This document shows positions 47,547 through 57,910 of a DNA stretch of 64,000 bases, in pieces. Within the stretch, counting starts at the first letter, position 1, and every line of letters starts with the position of its first letter. The position numbers and the translations under genes were made by a program. The notes beneath the pieces are model-generated. The model was not told the origin of the DNA and ran no database searches. It saw only the letters and a program-made list of their open reading frames with translations. Source of the stretch: Hemileia vastatrix (taxonomy: Eukaryota; Basidiomycota; Pucciniomycetes; Pucciniales; Zaghouaniaceae); assembly GCA_030280995.1 (NCBI GenBank), contig JASXTE010000013.1, positions 15,172,501-15,236,500 on the forward strand, written 5' to 3'.

Positions 47547-48719
47547 CTAGTTTTTTGACTTCGAACTAGTACCTTCTCTTTCCTTCAACTTTACACAGTC
47601 TTTCAACTTGTGCTTACCCCCACAATACATACATAACCCATTATCTGCTCGTCTCTTCCTCTCAGCTTCTTTAAGTTCCCCTTTAGGATCCTGTACTTTG
47701 CTGATATCGCCTGGGGTCGAGCCTTTTGGTCGAGGCTTGTCGTTTCCCTTATTGGGTTTGGATTGAGTTGTACGTGGGTGTGAAGAAGGTCCCGATTTAA
47801 AATTTAGGCCTTGAGATTTGTTGGCGTATTGACGATGTTGAAGTCGTCCTTGGTAAATGCCGTCGAGTTTGAGGGTTTGATCCATTAAATCTGTTAAAGT
47901 AGTCATTTTCTGACTGTGAAGATTTAACTGATCCAGAATCCTCAAAGGAAGTCCTTTTTTGAAATGATACTTGAGGGCAGCATCATTCCAACCTACTCAA
48001 GTTTAAAGTGCTCTTATTTTCGAGATATATTCAGAGGCTTTACCATTATCACTCATGCGAAGAAAATCAAGTTCAATTTCTGCATTGTCCGTTTCATTAG
48101 GGACCCCAAACAACGTAAAAGGTTGGTCTTCGAACTTTTCCCAATTATTGATAAGTAAGTGGGTTTCTGTCAAAGAAAGCATGAGTAGATAATGTTCGAA
48201 CCATCTTGCTGCTTTCCCGGCTAGGAATGAAGAAGCGTAAACAACCTTTGATTGGTCGCTGTTAAAGGTTCTAGGGTCATTATGGAAAAGTAGCTTGCAG
48301 GTTTGCAAGAAGGGTTACAATCTGTCGGGGTGATCTCCGTCGAATTTGTCAGGAGATTTCATAGCAGGAGTTTTGAACTTAGATCCCTCTGAAGACGTTG
48401 GATTTGAAAGGGTTTTCATGAAAAGTCTCATGAAATCTTCCAGAGAGTTAGATGGTCCAGGTTCTGAGGATTGGCCAGAAGGGTGATTGGCAGGGGTGGA
48501 TGGTGCCTCGTGCATTGTATCTTCTCCTTCTTCTTCATCACTAGAATCCTCAAAATCTTGTGGGATGTCTTCTACAGATTGAACTGAATGTTGCCGTTCC
48601 CTAAGGTCGAGTGGTTCCAAAGAGTGAGTGTGGGAAACAGACCTTGTGGCTGTTGGCCTGCCTCTAGCGCGAGCTCTAGTAGTAGCGCCCGTAGGAAGAG
48701 TGCGTTGAACAGGTGCCAT
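47547..48719 (-). pseudogene. Element C gag, three pieces
   Basis: ATG 48719 (MAPVQRTLPTGATTRARARG). Open pieces: 48719-48315, 48308-48003 (capsid: LASFLAGKAARWFEHYL-like, LFGVPNETDNAEIELDFLRM) and 47945-47547, with zinc knuckle CMYCGGKHKLKDC. The stops between pieces (TTG TAA CCC; CTT TAA ACT TGA GTA) lie in frame and look like CAA or CGA codons changed by C-to-T. The style matches rust-fungal gypsy Gag as I remember it. Confidence 0.85.
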
Positions 48720-48790
48720 TTAAAATTTTAAAAACACCTAAAAGGACGTAGTAGTGCAAAGAATGAGAACTACGGATAATTAAAATATAC

Positions 48791-49564
48791 TGTCACCGGA
48801 AGACCTACGCACAAGGTTGAGGATGTTCCTGAAAGTGAGATGAGGGATTTAGAAACTTCTTTGAAGCACAGAGGAATGATTCGAGGAAATGGTTCGAAGG
48901 TCACTTGAAGTAAGAGCTACAGGTTTGAGGTTCATTCGAGAAGAATTATAAACTAGTTTCAAAGGTAATAGGAATTCTTAAAATCTCACAAAGGGTTGGA
49001 AACTCAATAATCAAAGATTTAGGATTTAGAAATTAATATTGAGAAAATAAAAGAAAGATACAATAACAATGTTTTTGACTTTAAAGATTTACCACTATAA
49101 ATGTAAATACGATTTTATAATTTAATTCTAAGGAATAACGAACCAAATACCCAACCCCTTTTATATCGTTTTGTTCCTCCTCGCATTGACCTCCCTTCCA
49201 TTGCACCATTCCCATTCCATTGACCATTACTAACATACACTTAGACCCTCCTCGCTAAATACCCGTCCATGCTCAATTTACCCCTTTTTAATTAATTAAC
49301 ATAACTTTAATGAAAAACTACTACTGTACTATTTCGTTGAACCTAGCGCTGTGCGTCATTTATTGAAAAGGACTAAAGCAACCTATTGGGAAGTTGACTA
49401 ATTTAGATTTAGAGTTTATGCTAGCGCAGTTGAATAGTAAGTACACAAAGGGGAATCGCAGTTGCTATGGAGAATTGCTTTCTGCGCTTCAAGTATAGAT
49501 TTAGGACTCGATATTATTGATTTAATGAGCTGCTTTCGCCTTGAGTGTCACATGGAGCGTGACA
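48791..49564 (-). repeat. 5' LTR of element C
   Basis: 774 bp; pairs with 41343-42113. The following leader (48720-48790) is short; I could not recognise a tRNA primer site in it. Confidence 0.92.
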
Positions 49565-51083
49565 CTCTAACTCCAACAGGCTTTGGCAAAGAAGCCAAAG
49601 GGAAATCCTCCTCAGAGTCAGAATCCACCTCCATTGGCATTGGCTCACCATTCAGGTCCAATGCACCAAATCTAGGGGGGCCCATGTCAGCCATACCCTT
49701 CTGCATCTTGTACAGCTCCTCTTTTCTGTACCTCTTCCTAGCTGCACTCAGCTTAGGATCCACCTTTGAAGCATTTGGCTTTGGTTGGGCCTGAGAACTG
49801 CTCTTAGGCCTACCCACCTTCCCTGCTTCCACATCCTAAACACCAGCCAAGCATTCACCTCTTGACTTTCCACCACAAGAATACAACTCCAAACCACCAA
49901 AGGAAGTTGAAAGAGAGACCTTATTGACCTCCTTCCCCTTTCCCTTGATGTCCTTATCTACCTTAACAGAAGACTTCCCCTGATCAGGAATCTCCTCAAA
50001 CCTTGGCCTCCTTTGATTGAGACCTCCCCTTCTCCTGACCAAATCAACAGGAGCCTGCCCCTCACTGGGCTTAACAAAAGAACCATCAGGGAACTTAAAA
50101 ACCCTTCCATCAAACTCCACTTTTCCTTCAGTCACATCTCTGTTCAGTGCCCAACAATCATTGGACCTCTTCCCCCTCCTACTGCAATAAGAGAAAACCC
50201 AAGGATCACTCCTACCAGCCCTCCTTTCAAACTCTCTAGGCTGAGAAGGTGCCTTATTAACCTTCTTGGCCTCCTGAACAAAAATGTGCATCTGCTTTGT
50301 AAGATCAGCCAACTGCTCCACCATTGGGTCCCTCTCCTGTTTGGGAACCTGCACCAAATTTTTCTCCTCCTTCTTCTCCCTAACTTCCTCTTCAGCCAAA
50401 GCCTCACTGACTTTGCTGACATATTTGGCACACCTCTCCTGATAGGTGTCTACAGCCAATAACTTCAAATGGGCCTCAACAGCCTCCTTCACCTTATCCA
50501 AGGCAGGCAACTTCTGATCCCCATTAGAAAGAGTTTTCATCAATTCCTTTCTTGACAACTTCTTCAACACATCCATCCTGACATCTCTAGCCAGGGCAGA
50601 CCAAAAAACATCCTTGGCAGCATTTTTATGTGCCAGCTCCTCCACTTCCACCAAATATTCCACCACAGGATCAAACTGTAGGAGAAACTTCCTGTAACTA
50701 TGTAAGTTACCAACACCACCATAAGATTGCCATTCACTGACAACCTTGTTCAGATCCACCACAGTGAAACTGACACCCCATCTATCCACCATTTCCCTAA
50801 ACAACAATTTCCAATCCCTCTTCTTGTAGCCAGACATGGCCACAATCTCCTTCTCCACTGACCTATCACCAATGAAGAAGATAATCTGCTTCACCATGTC
50901 AAGGTAGGAAGCACCATCCACTCCAGCAGCAGTTTCATACTTCTCTAGAAACCACTTGTCATCCTCCCCATTAAACTTGGTACCATCCCAAGTTTTAATC
51001 CTCACACACTCCCTAACCATCACAGAAGGAGGACCATCCACCCCACTGACAGTCACCACAGGAATAGCAGAACCAGAAGCCAT
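49565..51083 (-). pseudogene. Element B gag, 5' side of the C insertion
   Basis: The open frame starts at ATG 51146, but ATG 51083 (MASGSAIPVVTVSG) is the likelier start because the first 21 codons overlap the primer-site side. Gag blocks: WDGTKFNGEDDKWFLEKYE, YLDMVKQIIFFIG and DWKLLFREMVDRWG, then a charged helix (EEVREKKEEK). The zinc knuckle is degenerate (FSYCSRRGKRSNDC, lacking the first Cys and the His). One in-frame TAG at 49836-49838 precedes an open continuation (EAGKVGRPKSSSQ) to the C junction, where the protease ORF resumes at 41342. Confidence 0.85.
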
Positions 51084-51152
51084 TCTTCCAGTCCAAAACA
51101 CCAAAAAAGCCAACCAAAGAAAACAGAGATTCCAAAGAACTAGCAAGTTCTA

Positions 51153-51169
51153 CCCCACGTTGGGCGCCA
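51153..51169 (-). other. Candidate primer binding site of element B
   Basis: Minus strand TGGCGCCCAACGTGGGG begins four bases after the 5' LTR end. TGG at the start matches the CCA end of a tRNA; the tRNA species is not assigned. Confidence 0.7.
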
Positions 51170-51173
51170 GAAA

Positions 51174-52266
51174 TGTAGACAATCCTATAGTACTAGCTAT
51201 AGGACTTGACCAAGGGAGTTGGAGAAATACCAGAGAGAAAATCCCCTGTCCCTTTAGAAAAATAGAGTGAGATTTACTTGCTAAAGTAAGTTGGTTCCTG
51301 TTTTGCTAAAGCCCCTGTTTAACACACTTGACTGCTTGATGAGCCAAGAAAGTAGTCCCCAGATAGACTACCAGACCAAAGAACTGAAATGTAGAACAAA
51401 GTCCACACCAGAGACAGCAAAGATACTTGATGTAGGCTGCAAATCCACACCAGAGACAGCAATAATACTTGCTATAGCTTGCAAGACTATAACAGAGAAA
51501 ACAGTTGCCAAAGTTAAGTTAAATGAAGAACTCACTTGCAACAAACACAGCCAATTGTGGCCATAAAACAGTGAAAACTGAGTGAGGAACAATGTTATCA
51601 CCTCCGGATGGTTGTATGATGATTAAGGTTGCCCCAAACTGTCTTATTCACTATGTACACACAGACCACTAACTAAGAGCCCATGCGCACCCACCAATCT
51701 GGCGCCTGTACCCGCCAAATTGCATAAAAAACCTTCCTGAAGCGCTCCCCAACCTCATAAAACAGAGGCAGGCGGGCCGCTCGACGTCGGAGATGCCGCC
51801 TGAAGCGGCCCGGCCTCCCTGAAGCCAGAAAACCAATAAAAACCACTAATCTACTTAGAAAAATTAGCTACAACTACTAAAACCTTTAAAACACAGAATT
51901 TCACTATAACAACATTGAGACATGAAATATAGAGAAAAATTAGCTCTATTCAATGGTACTAAGCACTTAACCCTAAGACTTAAGGTTAGCCCGTAAAACA
52001 CCAAAAACAAAATTAAACAGCAATCTTTTATAAATGAAAAATGAGGAAATGACCCCTTAAAACTCAGAATATGAAAAATGTCTTCAAGACATAAAATATA
52101 GAGAAAATCCAGGGCTATCCAATGATAGTACCCACATACCCGTAGACCCAATATCCACGGAATAAAACCAGAAAAATACACAATTCCTTAACAGATATAA
52201 ATTAAGACATGCAAAAACAGCGCCAAATCGCACAACAAATGCCCCTGCCAATGTTGGAAGACCACA
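51174..52266 (-). repeat. 5' LTR of element B
   Basis: 1093 bp, TGTGG...CTACA on the minus strand. The everted site in the GC block is degraded here (TCGACGTCGG at 51781-51790). Confidence 0.95.
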
Positions 52267-52392
52267 ACGTGGCTGATGACGTTCTCCGTCTTTGTCGTAT
52301 ACTTTTCATATTGGAACCTCGTCGTCAATAGTCCTTCAGTTGCCGGATTCAAGATCTTGATGCACTGTTGACTATTTGGAAAGGGCCTCATT

Positions 52393-53175
52393 TGTAAAGG
52401 GGTCTTTCAAGTCTAGAAGGTTTTTAACAGTGGTCCAACGGCAGTGACAAGGGGGTTTTTGGATCTCAAGATTGGGGTACATATTTTCTTAACTTTTTGA
52501 TTATTTACACAATATAAAGAGGTAATAATAAAAATTATTATTATAATTAATGGATTAGAATTACGTGAATGTAAATACTAAAGCAATAATAAATAGTAAT
52601 AAATATTTTGGTAAAGTAAATAGTTTTGTAGTATGAGTAAGTAATGGAATTATCAAAAAACAACCAAAAGAGAGGCCTTATATAGGCAAAGGAGAGACAC
52701 AGCACAGCAATAAAATTCTAAAAACAGTAGTATGAGAGAGAGAGAAAAGGAATATTCCAGAAGGAGTATTTTCAAATAATAAAGTTGTTCTAAAAGGAAG
52801 GTTTCAGAAAGGTGTATTTACTGTATATGACAGAAATAAATTATTGTATTTAAATTTTACTGTGAATGTCAATTTTTAATAAGTAATTTTATTTTTTTGT
52901 AGATAGTTAATGTTTATTTAAATTTTTTATTTTATTTTAGTATTAATTTCTATTTCTTTCTCCTGTAATTGAGCACGGTGTTAGAAAATAAGAATATAAG
53001 GGACATTATAATGTTAATTTTAATTATTCACTAAATTTACCATTTTGATATTAGTTAATTTGTTATAATTAAATTTAATGTAAATTATAATTAATAAAAT
53101 TAAAAGAATTAGGTCTGGCTTCATCCAGTAAATAATTAATTATTTTACTGGGTAAGTCTAGCTGCCTGGCTGACA
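52393..53175 (-). repeat. 5' LTR of element F
   Basis: 783 bp; it starts on the minus strand with TGTCAGCCAGGC at 53175 and ends TTTACA at 52393. The 126 bp between it and the B target copy (52267-52392) is the first part of the F leader. TATA-like CCTATATAA near 52679-52687. Confidence 0.92.
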
Positions 53176-53434
53176 GTTGCCTTGCTATAAATAAAACCCA
53201 GAAGATTTGGAGAGAGAAAAAAAATTCCGTATCTTCTTAATAAAGTAACATGGAGTTATCTAATTGCAGCAAAGTTAGACTAAGTTTTACTAGCCAGAAA
53301 TTGAGAAAATATGTACCGTGATGTTTTCTGAATAATGAGTATAAAGTTCACAATCTAATAATATGTAGAAGTGCACAATAAAAGTCTAATGACAATTTTA
53401 CTCTATTAATAATAAAGTAATAATAGGGGGTGTC

Positions 53435-53880
53435 AGATCTGGCAAATACCCACTTACAACTCAGCACTTAAATTTTAAAAATAGGGGGTATCAAAGTTAG
53501 AAATTTGTAATTATTTTGAAGGTATTTTTCAATGCAAAACAAAAGCCACAAACTTGACATCAATTCTCAGTAAAAAGCTGTTTTGGGGGCACAACATGGC
53601 ATATTTTAAAAAATAATCATGGTTGATTTGGGGAAAAAAAGACTTATTTTGAAATGGAAGATTTCTAACTTTGATACCCCCTATTAAGTTACTAATTTCA
53701 AAATGGGTGTCAGTTCTGAGCTAAAATCAGCACTTTTTGCACTTTTTTTTCACAACCAGATGTTGGCCACAACATCCCTGTGACATGTCATGCAGAGATC
53801 TCCCTCCCTACCCATCAATCATTGCTACACACCCCTCACTGAAATTAGAAACATTTTATTGTCACATTTTTAAATTTTTT
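53435..53880. repeat. Dispersed repeat, copy 1
   Basis: Matches 56668-57000 in the same orientation, with landmarks AATGGGTGTCAGTTCT, CACTTTTTGCA, ATGTTGG and ACAACATCCC / AAACATCCC. This copy carries the MITE. Nature unknown, possibly the end of a Harbinger-type element because copy 2 lies next to a transposase relic. Confidence 0.65.
53484..53681. mobile_element. TA-flanked MITE, copy 2 (198 bp)
   Basis: Same termini as 13827-14023, opposite orientation, TA on both sides. The sequence around it is repeated without the insert near 56720, which gives an empty site. Confidence 0.88.
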
Positions 53881-53893
53881 AAATTTTTCTTAA

Positions 53894-54296
53894 CACTACA
53901 CACCAAGTGAGATATCCCTGATGGAGATATCCAGTGTGAGTTGGGTATATTGTAGGGAGGGACATAAGGATAAAAAAATATGTGCAAAAAAATATGTGAG
54001 AAAAATAAGTGTAAGAAAAATATCTTTCAACAATGGGAATTTTATTTTTTTATTTTTTTTTCTCTGAAAAAATGATTTTTTATTTCATTTTTTTATTTTT
54101 TCCTGTTTTTTTACAATTTTTCTTTCAAAAAAAATTATCATGGTCATAAATAATTTTTTTACACTTACGTTTCTCGCACTTATTTTTCTTTCACTTACTT
54201 TTCTTACATTGATTTTTCTGACCTTATGTCTCTCCCTAAGATATCCCTAACTTGCAACAGATATCCCCATCAGGTATATCTTACTTAGTGCATAGT
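53894..54296. mobile_element. Foldback/MITE element flanked by TTAA
   Basis: About 400 bp with long imperfect inverted arms: left CAAGTGAGATATCCCTGATG against right (reverse complement) TAAGTAAGATATACCTGATG, continuing through AGGGA-GACATAAGG and repeats of AAAATAAGTG. TTAA occurs at 53890-53893 and 54297-54300. TTAA flanks recall piggyBac-type duplication, but they are common in AT-rich DNA. No coding capacity. Confidence 0.65.
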
Positions 54297-54300
54297 TTAA

Positions 54301-55940
54301 TCAAAATTGATTACTCAAATTTATGTCTTTCTTAATACAGTAAGATCATTCCTTTTCATTTCTTTATTCATTACCTTGTTAAAACTGAAGTTTCTATTTG
54401 CCCTGCATCTTGTGCTTGCTGAAATGTTGATCTAAAAAATTTGAGCCTTTTTTTGAACTATTTCAATCTTTTTGGTTTCCATGTCATCTATACACATTCA
54501 TTGACATTTTCTACTTATTTAACTTGCTCCATATTCAACTTCCCCTCAATTTTGACTTTTCTATTTCTCAATCTCTTTTTTCCTACCTTTCAATCAAGGC
54601 AAGTGTCAACTCTGTTTTCTTTCACATGCCCATCTGATATCTCTTTCTTTCTATAGACAATGCACACTTAAAAGTATGTAGGACTCTTATCTAAATAATG
54701 GTGGACTTATTTAATTGTTCTTGTTGTAATTTTAACTAACAAATTTCACATTTTTCTACAGATTTGAAAAAAAAATTGTACTTAGGGTTAGGTTTAATTA
54801 AATCTCAATTCATTTCAGGTGAAGATTCTCAAAATGCCTAACTTTTATTTAACTCAAATGGTTTGGAATCAGGTTATGTGTTTACTGTGGTGTTGAACTT
54901 TAAATTTAAGCCTTTTTTATTTGCACTATTTTACTTTTACTTGTTTTCATATTAAATACATACCAAATAAAGCTTCTGAAATTCTTACCTCATTATAATT
55001 TGAATATTTGTAAAAATTATTTTGAATTTCAAATTAAAATCTCAAGTTTACTGTTTGATTTAACTCTTTGTGATTTTTTTACTTTATTTTGGTACAATTT
55101 TGGTGTTTTTTTGGCTTATATTTATTTGAATGTTTGGATATCTCTGGGTTTTTTATTGTGGCATTATATTAAAATAAGTAAGTGTCCTATTTTTAATTTT
55201 TTTCTGTATATCATAGAATATAGTGGATTTAAATTAACAAAAATCAATACAGCTCTTCATCATTCTAGGGAAAATCATCAAATAAGAAGAGTAACTTTAT
55301 GATTAGGAATCAAACAATAACTTCACTAATTACCATTGTTCATTTCAAATAGACCAAGACTTAATAAATCAGATAATTAAGGTGAGAAAGAAAGTTTCTA
55401 TTACTTCTAAAATTTTAAGTAGACATGCAAATTACAGGGTATAAGAAAGGTTCCCATTGTTCTCTTTCAATATTATTATTTAATGTTGGAAAGAATTAAA
55501 GCATTTCACTAAATTATACTTGAATAATATGAGTCCATGTTTTATGGTACAACTTAAAACTGGATTTTTAGATGTGTTCATGTCTTAATTTGTGTTAAAC
55601 ACATTTTTTTCATGAAGTATAAATTATTTAACTTTGTGATTTTCTTTTAATTACTTTTTTATCATTACTTTATGGCTTAAAATTAAAATGTGGTAATCTG
55701 GACCCTTATTAGATTAAAATGAAGGGAGAGGTATTTTTGTTTTCTGAATTGTGAATTTAAGAAATTAAAGTTAGAAAAAAAAGAAATTTTTTGTATGTTG
55801 GAATTATAAAATTGAAAGGAATATAAATTGTGAATTAGAAATATAAAAACTTACAGACTTGAGCTGATGATTTTTAGATTACAAACAGTAATTTAATAAT
55901 CTACCAGATTTTCATGTTACTTAGTTAAATTTTGTTAAAA
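54301..55940. other. AT-rich sequence without a supported gene
   Basis: Frames at 54441-54656 and 55000-55302 are Phe/Leu/Ile-rich, as expected of AT-rich noncoding DNA, and have no start context or domain. Confidence 0.5.
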
Positions 55941-55959
55941 GAACATGACCAAGTAATGA

Positions 55960-56500
55960 AAAATTCCTGTGCATGAAACTTATCTTGTCAAAAAAATAAT
56001 TTTCACTCCTAAAAACAGAAAAAAGTGCTACCTCTTACTTCTGTAAAAGTAATTTTTTCTCCTTGAGTAGGTCTCTGACTGAGTGGAATTGTTGTACCAT
56101 CAATAAAACCAATACATCCTTTGAAACCCTCTGCTTGAATAACCAAAGATTATTCAAGTCAATCTTCTTTGGTTAGCCAAGTATGTAGTTGAGAGCATCA
56201 GGAAGTAATGGCAATGATGTATCATTTTGTGTAGCTATTAATTTAGCCATACCCTAAATAGAAGACATCATCCAAAAATTAAAAGGTAGCTCTATTACAA
56301 GTGGGATTCAAAAAACATAGTTTGAAAGCCAATTGAATTTAGGTATCATGTTTTTGATTTTGAGAATGGTTGTGAAACAAAGTTTGATCCTAAATAAGCT
56401 CAACCAATTTAAGGAAAAATTCCTGTGAAGTCCTGAATGACTGTTTAAAACTGGGTGTAGATAGTTTTAGGAGTTTTCGAATGGTTTACTTGAAAGTATC
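55960..56500 (-). pseudogene. PIF/Harbinger-type DDE transposase relic
   Basis: Minus-strand reading gives, with several stops, SFRTSQEFFLKLVELI, HNHSQNQKHD, IQLAFKLCFLNP and the diagnostic FKGCIGFIDGTTIPLSQRP (about 56070-56140). The last is the region of the first catalytic Asp in Harbinger (HARBI1-like) nucleases. Downstream catalytic residues are not recognisable. It is a decayed fragment; the acidic or hydroxyl-rich N-terminal part may extend to about 56690. Confidence 0.75.
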
Positions 56501-56667
56501 AAGTACATGTGCCTTTCTGAAAAGAAGAAAACATTTCCTAGTCATTTTTGACAAAAAAAATATTCTTCAAGATCATAATAAGAATAATATTCCAAATCCA
56601 AGAGGAAATCAAGAGCTATGAAAGTCATGGCTAGATATACTTTATCACTATTTGAGAGTGAGGAAAG

Positions 56668-57000
56668 GGAGTTTCAGCTCTGGATAATCCATACTTAACT
56701 TTAGAGTGGATTTCAAAGCAAATAAGCACTTAAATTTTTTAAAAAAGTCACTTAATTTAAAAATGGGTGTCAGTTCTTACCTCAAATCAACACTTTTTGC
56801 ATGATTTTTTTTAAAATTACATGTTGGATAAAACATCCCTTATTTTCTCATATCATCTCTGTCACATGTGACACACCAGCCTCTGTCTCTACCCATAAAT
56901 ACTTGGAACAAAATTCTCACTTAAATTCACAAAATTTTATTGAAAAATTATGACCAGGCATGTTTCCCTTCTTTTTTAATTATTTCTTCAACCTTATAAC
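56668..57000. repeat. Dispersed repeat, copy 2 (MITE empty site)
   Basis: Direct repeat of 53435-53880 without the MITE: GCACTTAAATTTT runs straight into AAAAAGTCACTTAATTT. Confidence 0.65.
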
Positions 57001-57334
57001 CTCTTTTCTTGGAAAATACCAGTTTAGTAATGCCTCCAAGAAAATATAATGCTGAAAATGTAACTCAAAAAAGTTTCACCCAAAAATTCTCCTTGTGAAG
57101 AAAGCCCCTTGCCTGAAAAATCAAATTCAGGGCAGCTGATAAAGGAAGATTATCTTATCATAATCCACTTCCTCAAAATTAAATAAAGTTACAATGCATA
57201 TTTTGGATGCAAGAATTTTATCTTAATCAAGTTTAAATGGCTTTTTGTTGATGGAAAATGAAGTAAAGATGAATACAATAATAAGAACTGAAATTAATCC
57301 TAGGAAAATGAAGGAGAGATTCAAAAGTAATCAA

Positions 57335-57910
57335 TCAAAATATAAAAAGGCTCATTTTGATACCACTTCCCCAGGGTTTAGTATTGATGATGATGATTTG
57401 GAGATTTGAATTACTAATGTTTCTGATATAATGAATGTCTTGTGTTCTTTCTATGAGTTGGATATTCTTTTTGGTTCCCAACACCACACAATTTGGGGGT
57501 AGACTTTCTAGTAAGTCCGCAACCTTGGACACAAACTCACCACAGATTGAAAACACATTAAGCTATTGAAAAATGAACCATAAAATCAGGGATTAAAACC
57601 ACTCATCAGAAAAGTTTTATGTGGGTGTTCAAGTAGAGTTCAGTCTGAGTTCAATATGAGTTTAGGTTGGGGACTTGCTAGAAAGTCTACCCCCTATATT
57701 GTGTTGTGCAAGTTGTTGTCAACCCTTGGTCTCTACATAATACTACTAAGGATATACCCTCTGAGTCACAACAATCCAACCATCCTCTCAAATCACCTGT
57801 ACTTCAAGGATATCAATTCTTTGAAGTTTCTAACCATAGCTCAGCTGAAGATGATCCTGACTTTCAAGCAGAAAAAGTTTTTAACAGAAGATCTGAGTCT
57901 TTAGAGCCCC
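57335..57910. repeat. Inverted pair of an unrecognised coding-like fragment
   Basis: Minus strand 57556-57335 and plus strand 57640-57900 share a diverged segment containing CTAGAAAGTCTACCCCC (VADLLESLPPNCVV against VGDLLESLPP). The plus arm continues into a 59-codon open stretch (PSESQQSNHPLKSPVLQG, AEDDPDFQAEKVFNRRSESLE). No family recognised. It may be parts of two retroelement or transposon genes in opposite orientation. Confidence 0.4.

Larger units (their letters stand above)
41343..49564 (-). mobile_element. Element C: chromovirus (Ty3/gypsy) inserted in element B gag-protease
   Basis: LTRs 41343-42113 (3') and 48791-49564 (5'), 771 and 774 bp, TGTCAC...GTGACA. Flanks CTCTG and CTCTA match at four of five bases, and the interrupted B frame rejoins exactly (VGVR then GSGEGSG). 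Internal order on the minus strand: gag, protease-RT, RNase H-integrase-chromodomain, purine-rich spacer. An antisense Zn2Cys6-like gene lies next to the 3' LTR. Confidence 0.93.
30395..52266 (-). mobile_element. Element B: complete family-1 Ty3/gypsy element with antisense genes
   Basis: LTRs of exactly 1093 bp each at 30395-31487 (3') and 51174-52266 (5'), with the 4-bp duplication ACGT at 30391-30394 and 52267-52270. After subtracting C and the SINE it is about 13 kb, large for a Ty3 element. Element-direction order: LTR, primer site, gag, protease, RT-RNase H-integrase, structured tract, antisense Z1 and Z2, polypurine tract, LTR. I count about 17 mismatches in the first 650 aligned LTR bases. 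Confidence 0.95.
14179..53175 (-). mobile_element. Element F: outer Ty3/gypsy element of the nest
   Basis: Minus-strand element with its 5' LTR at 52393-53175 and 3' LTR at 14179-14960, flanked by GTTGC at 14174-14178 and 53176-53180. Removing E (15781-24458 with one TSD copy) and B (30395-52270) leaves about 8.4 kb, close to the 8.7 kb of sibling E. Order in element direction: LTR, short leader (52392-52267), B insertion, leader with hairpin array (30394-29693), gag-pol (29692-24459), E insertion, integrase C-terminus (15780-14993), LTR. It is the oldest layer of the nest. Confidence 0.93.
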
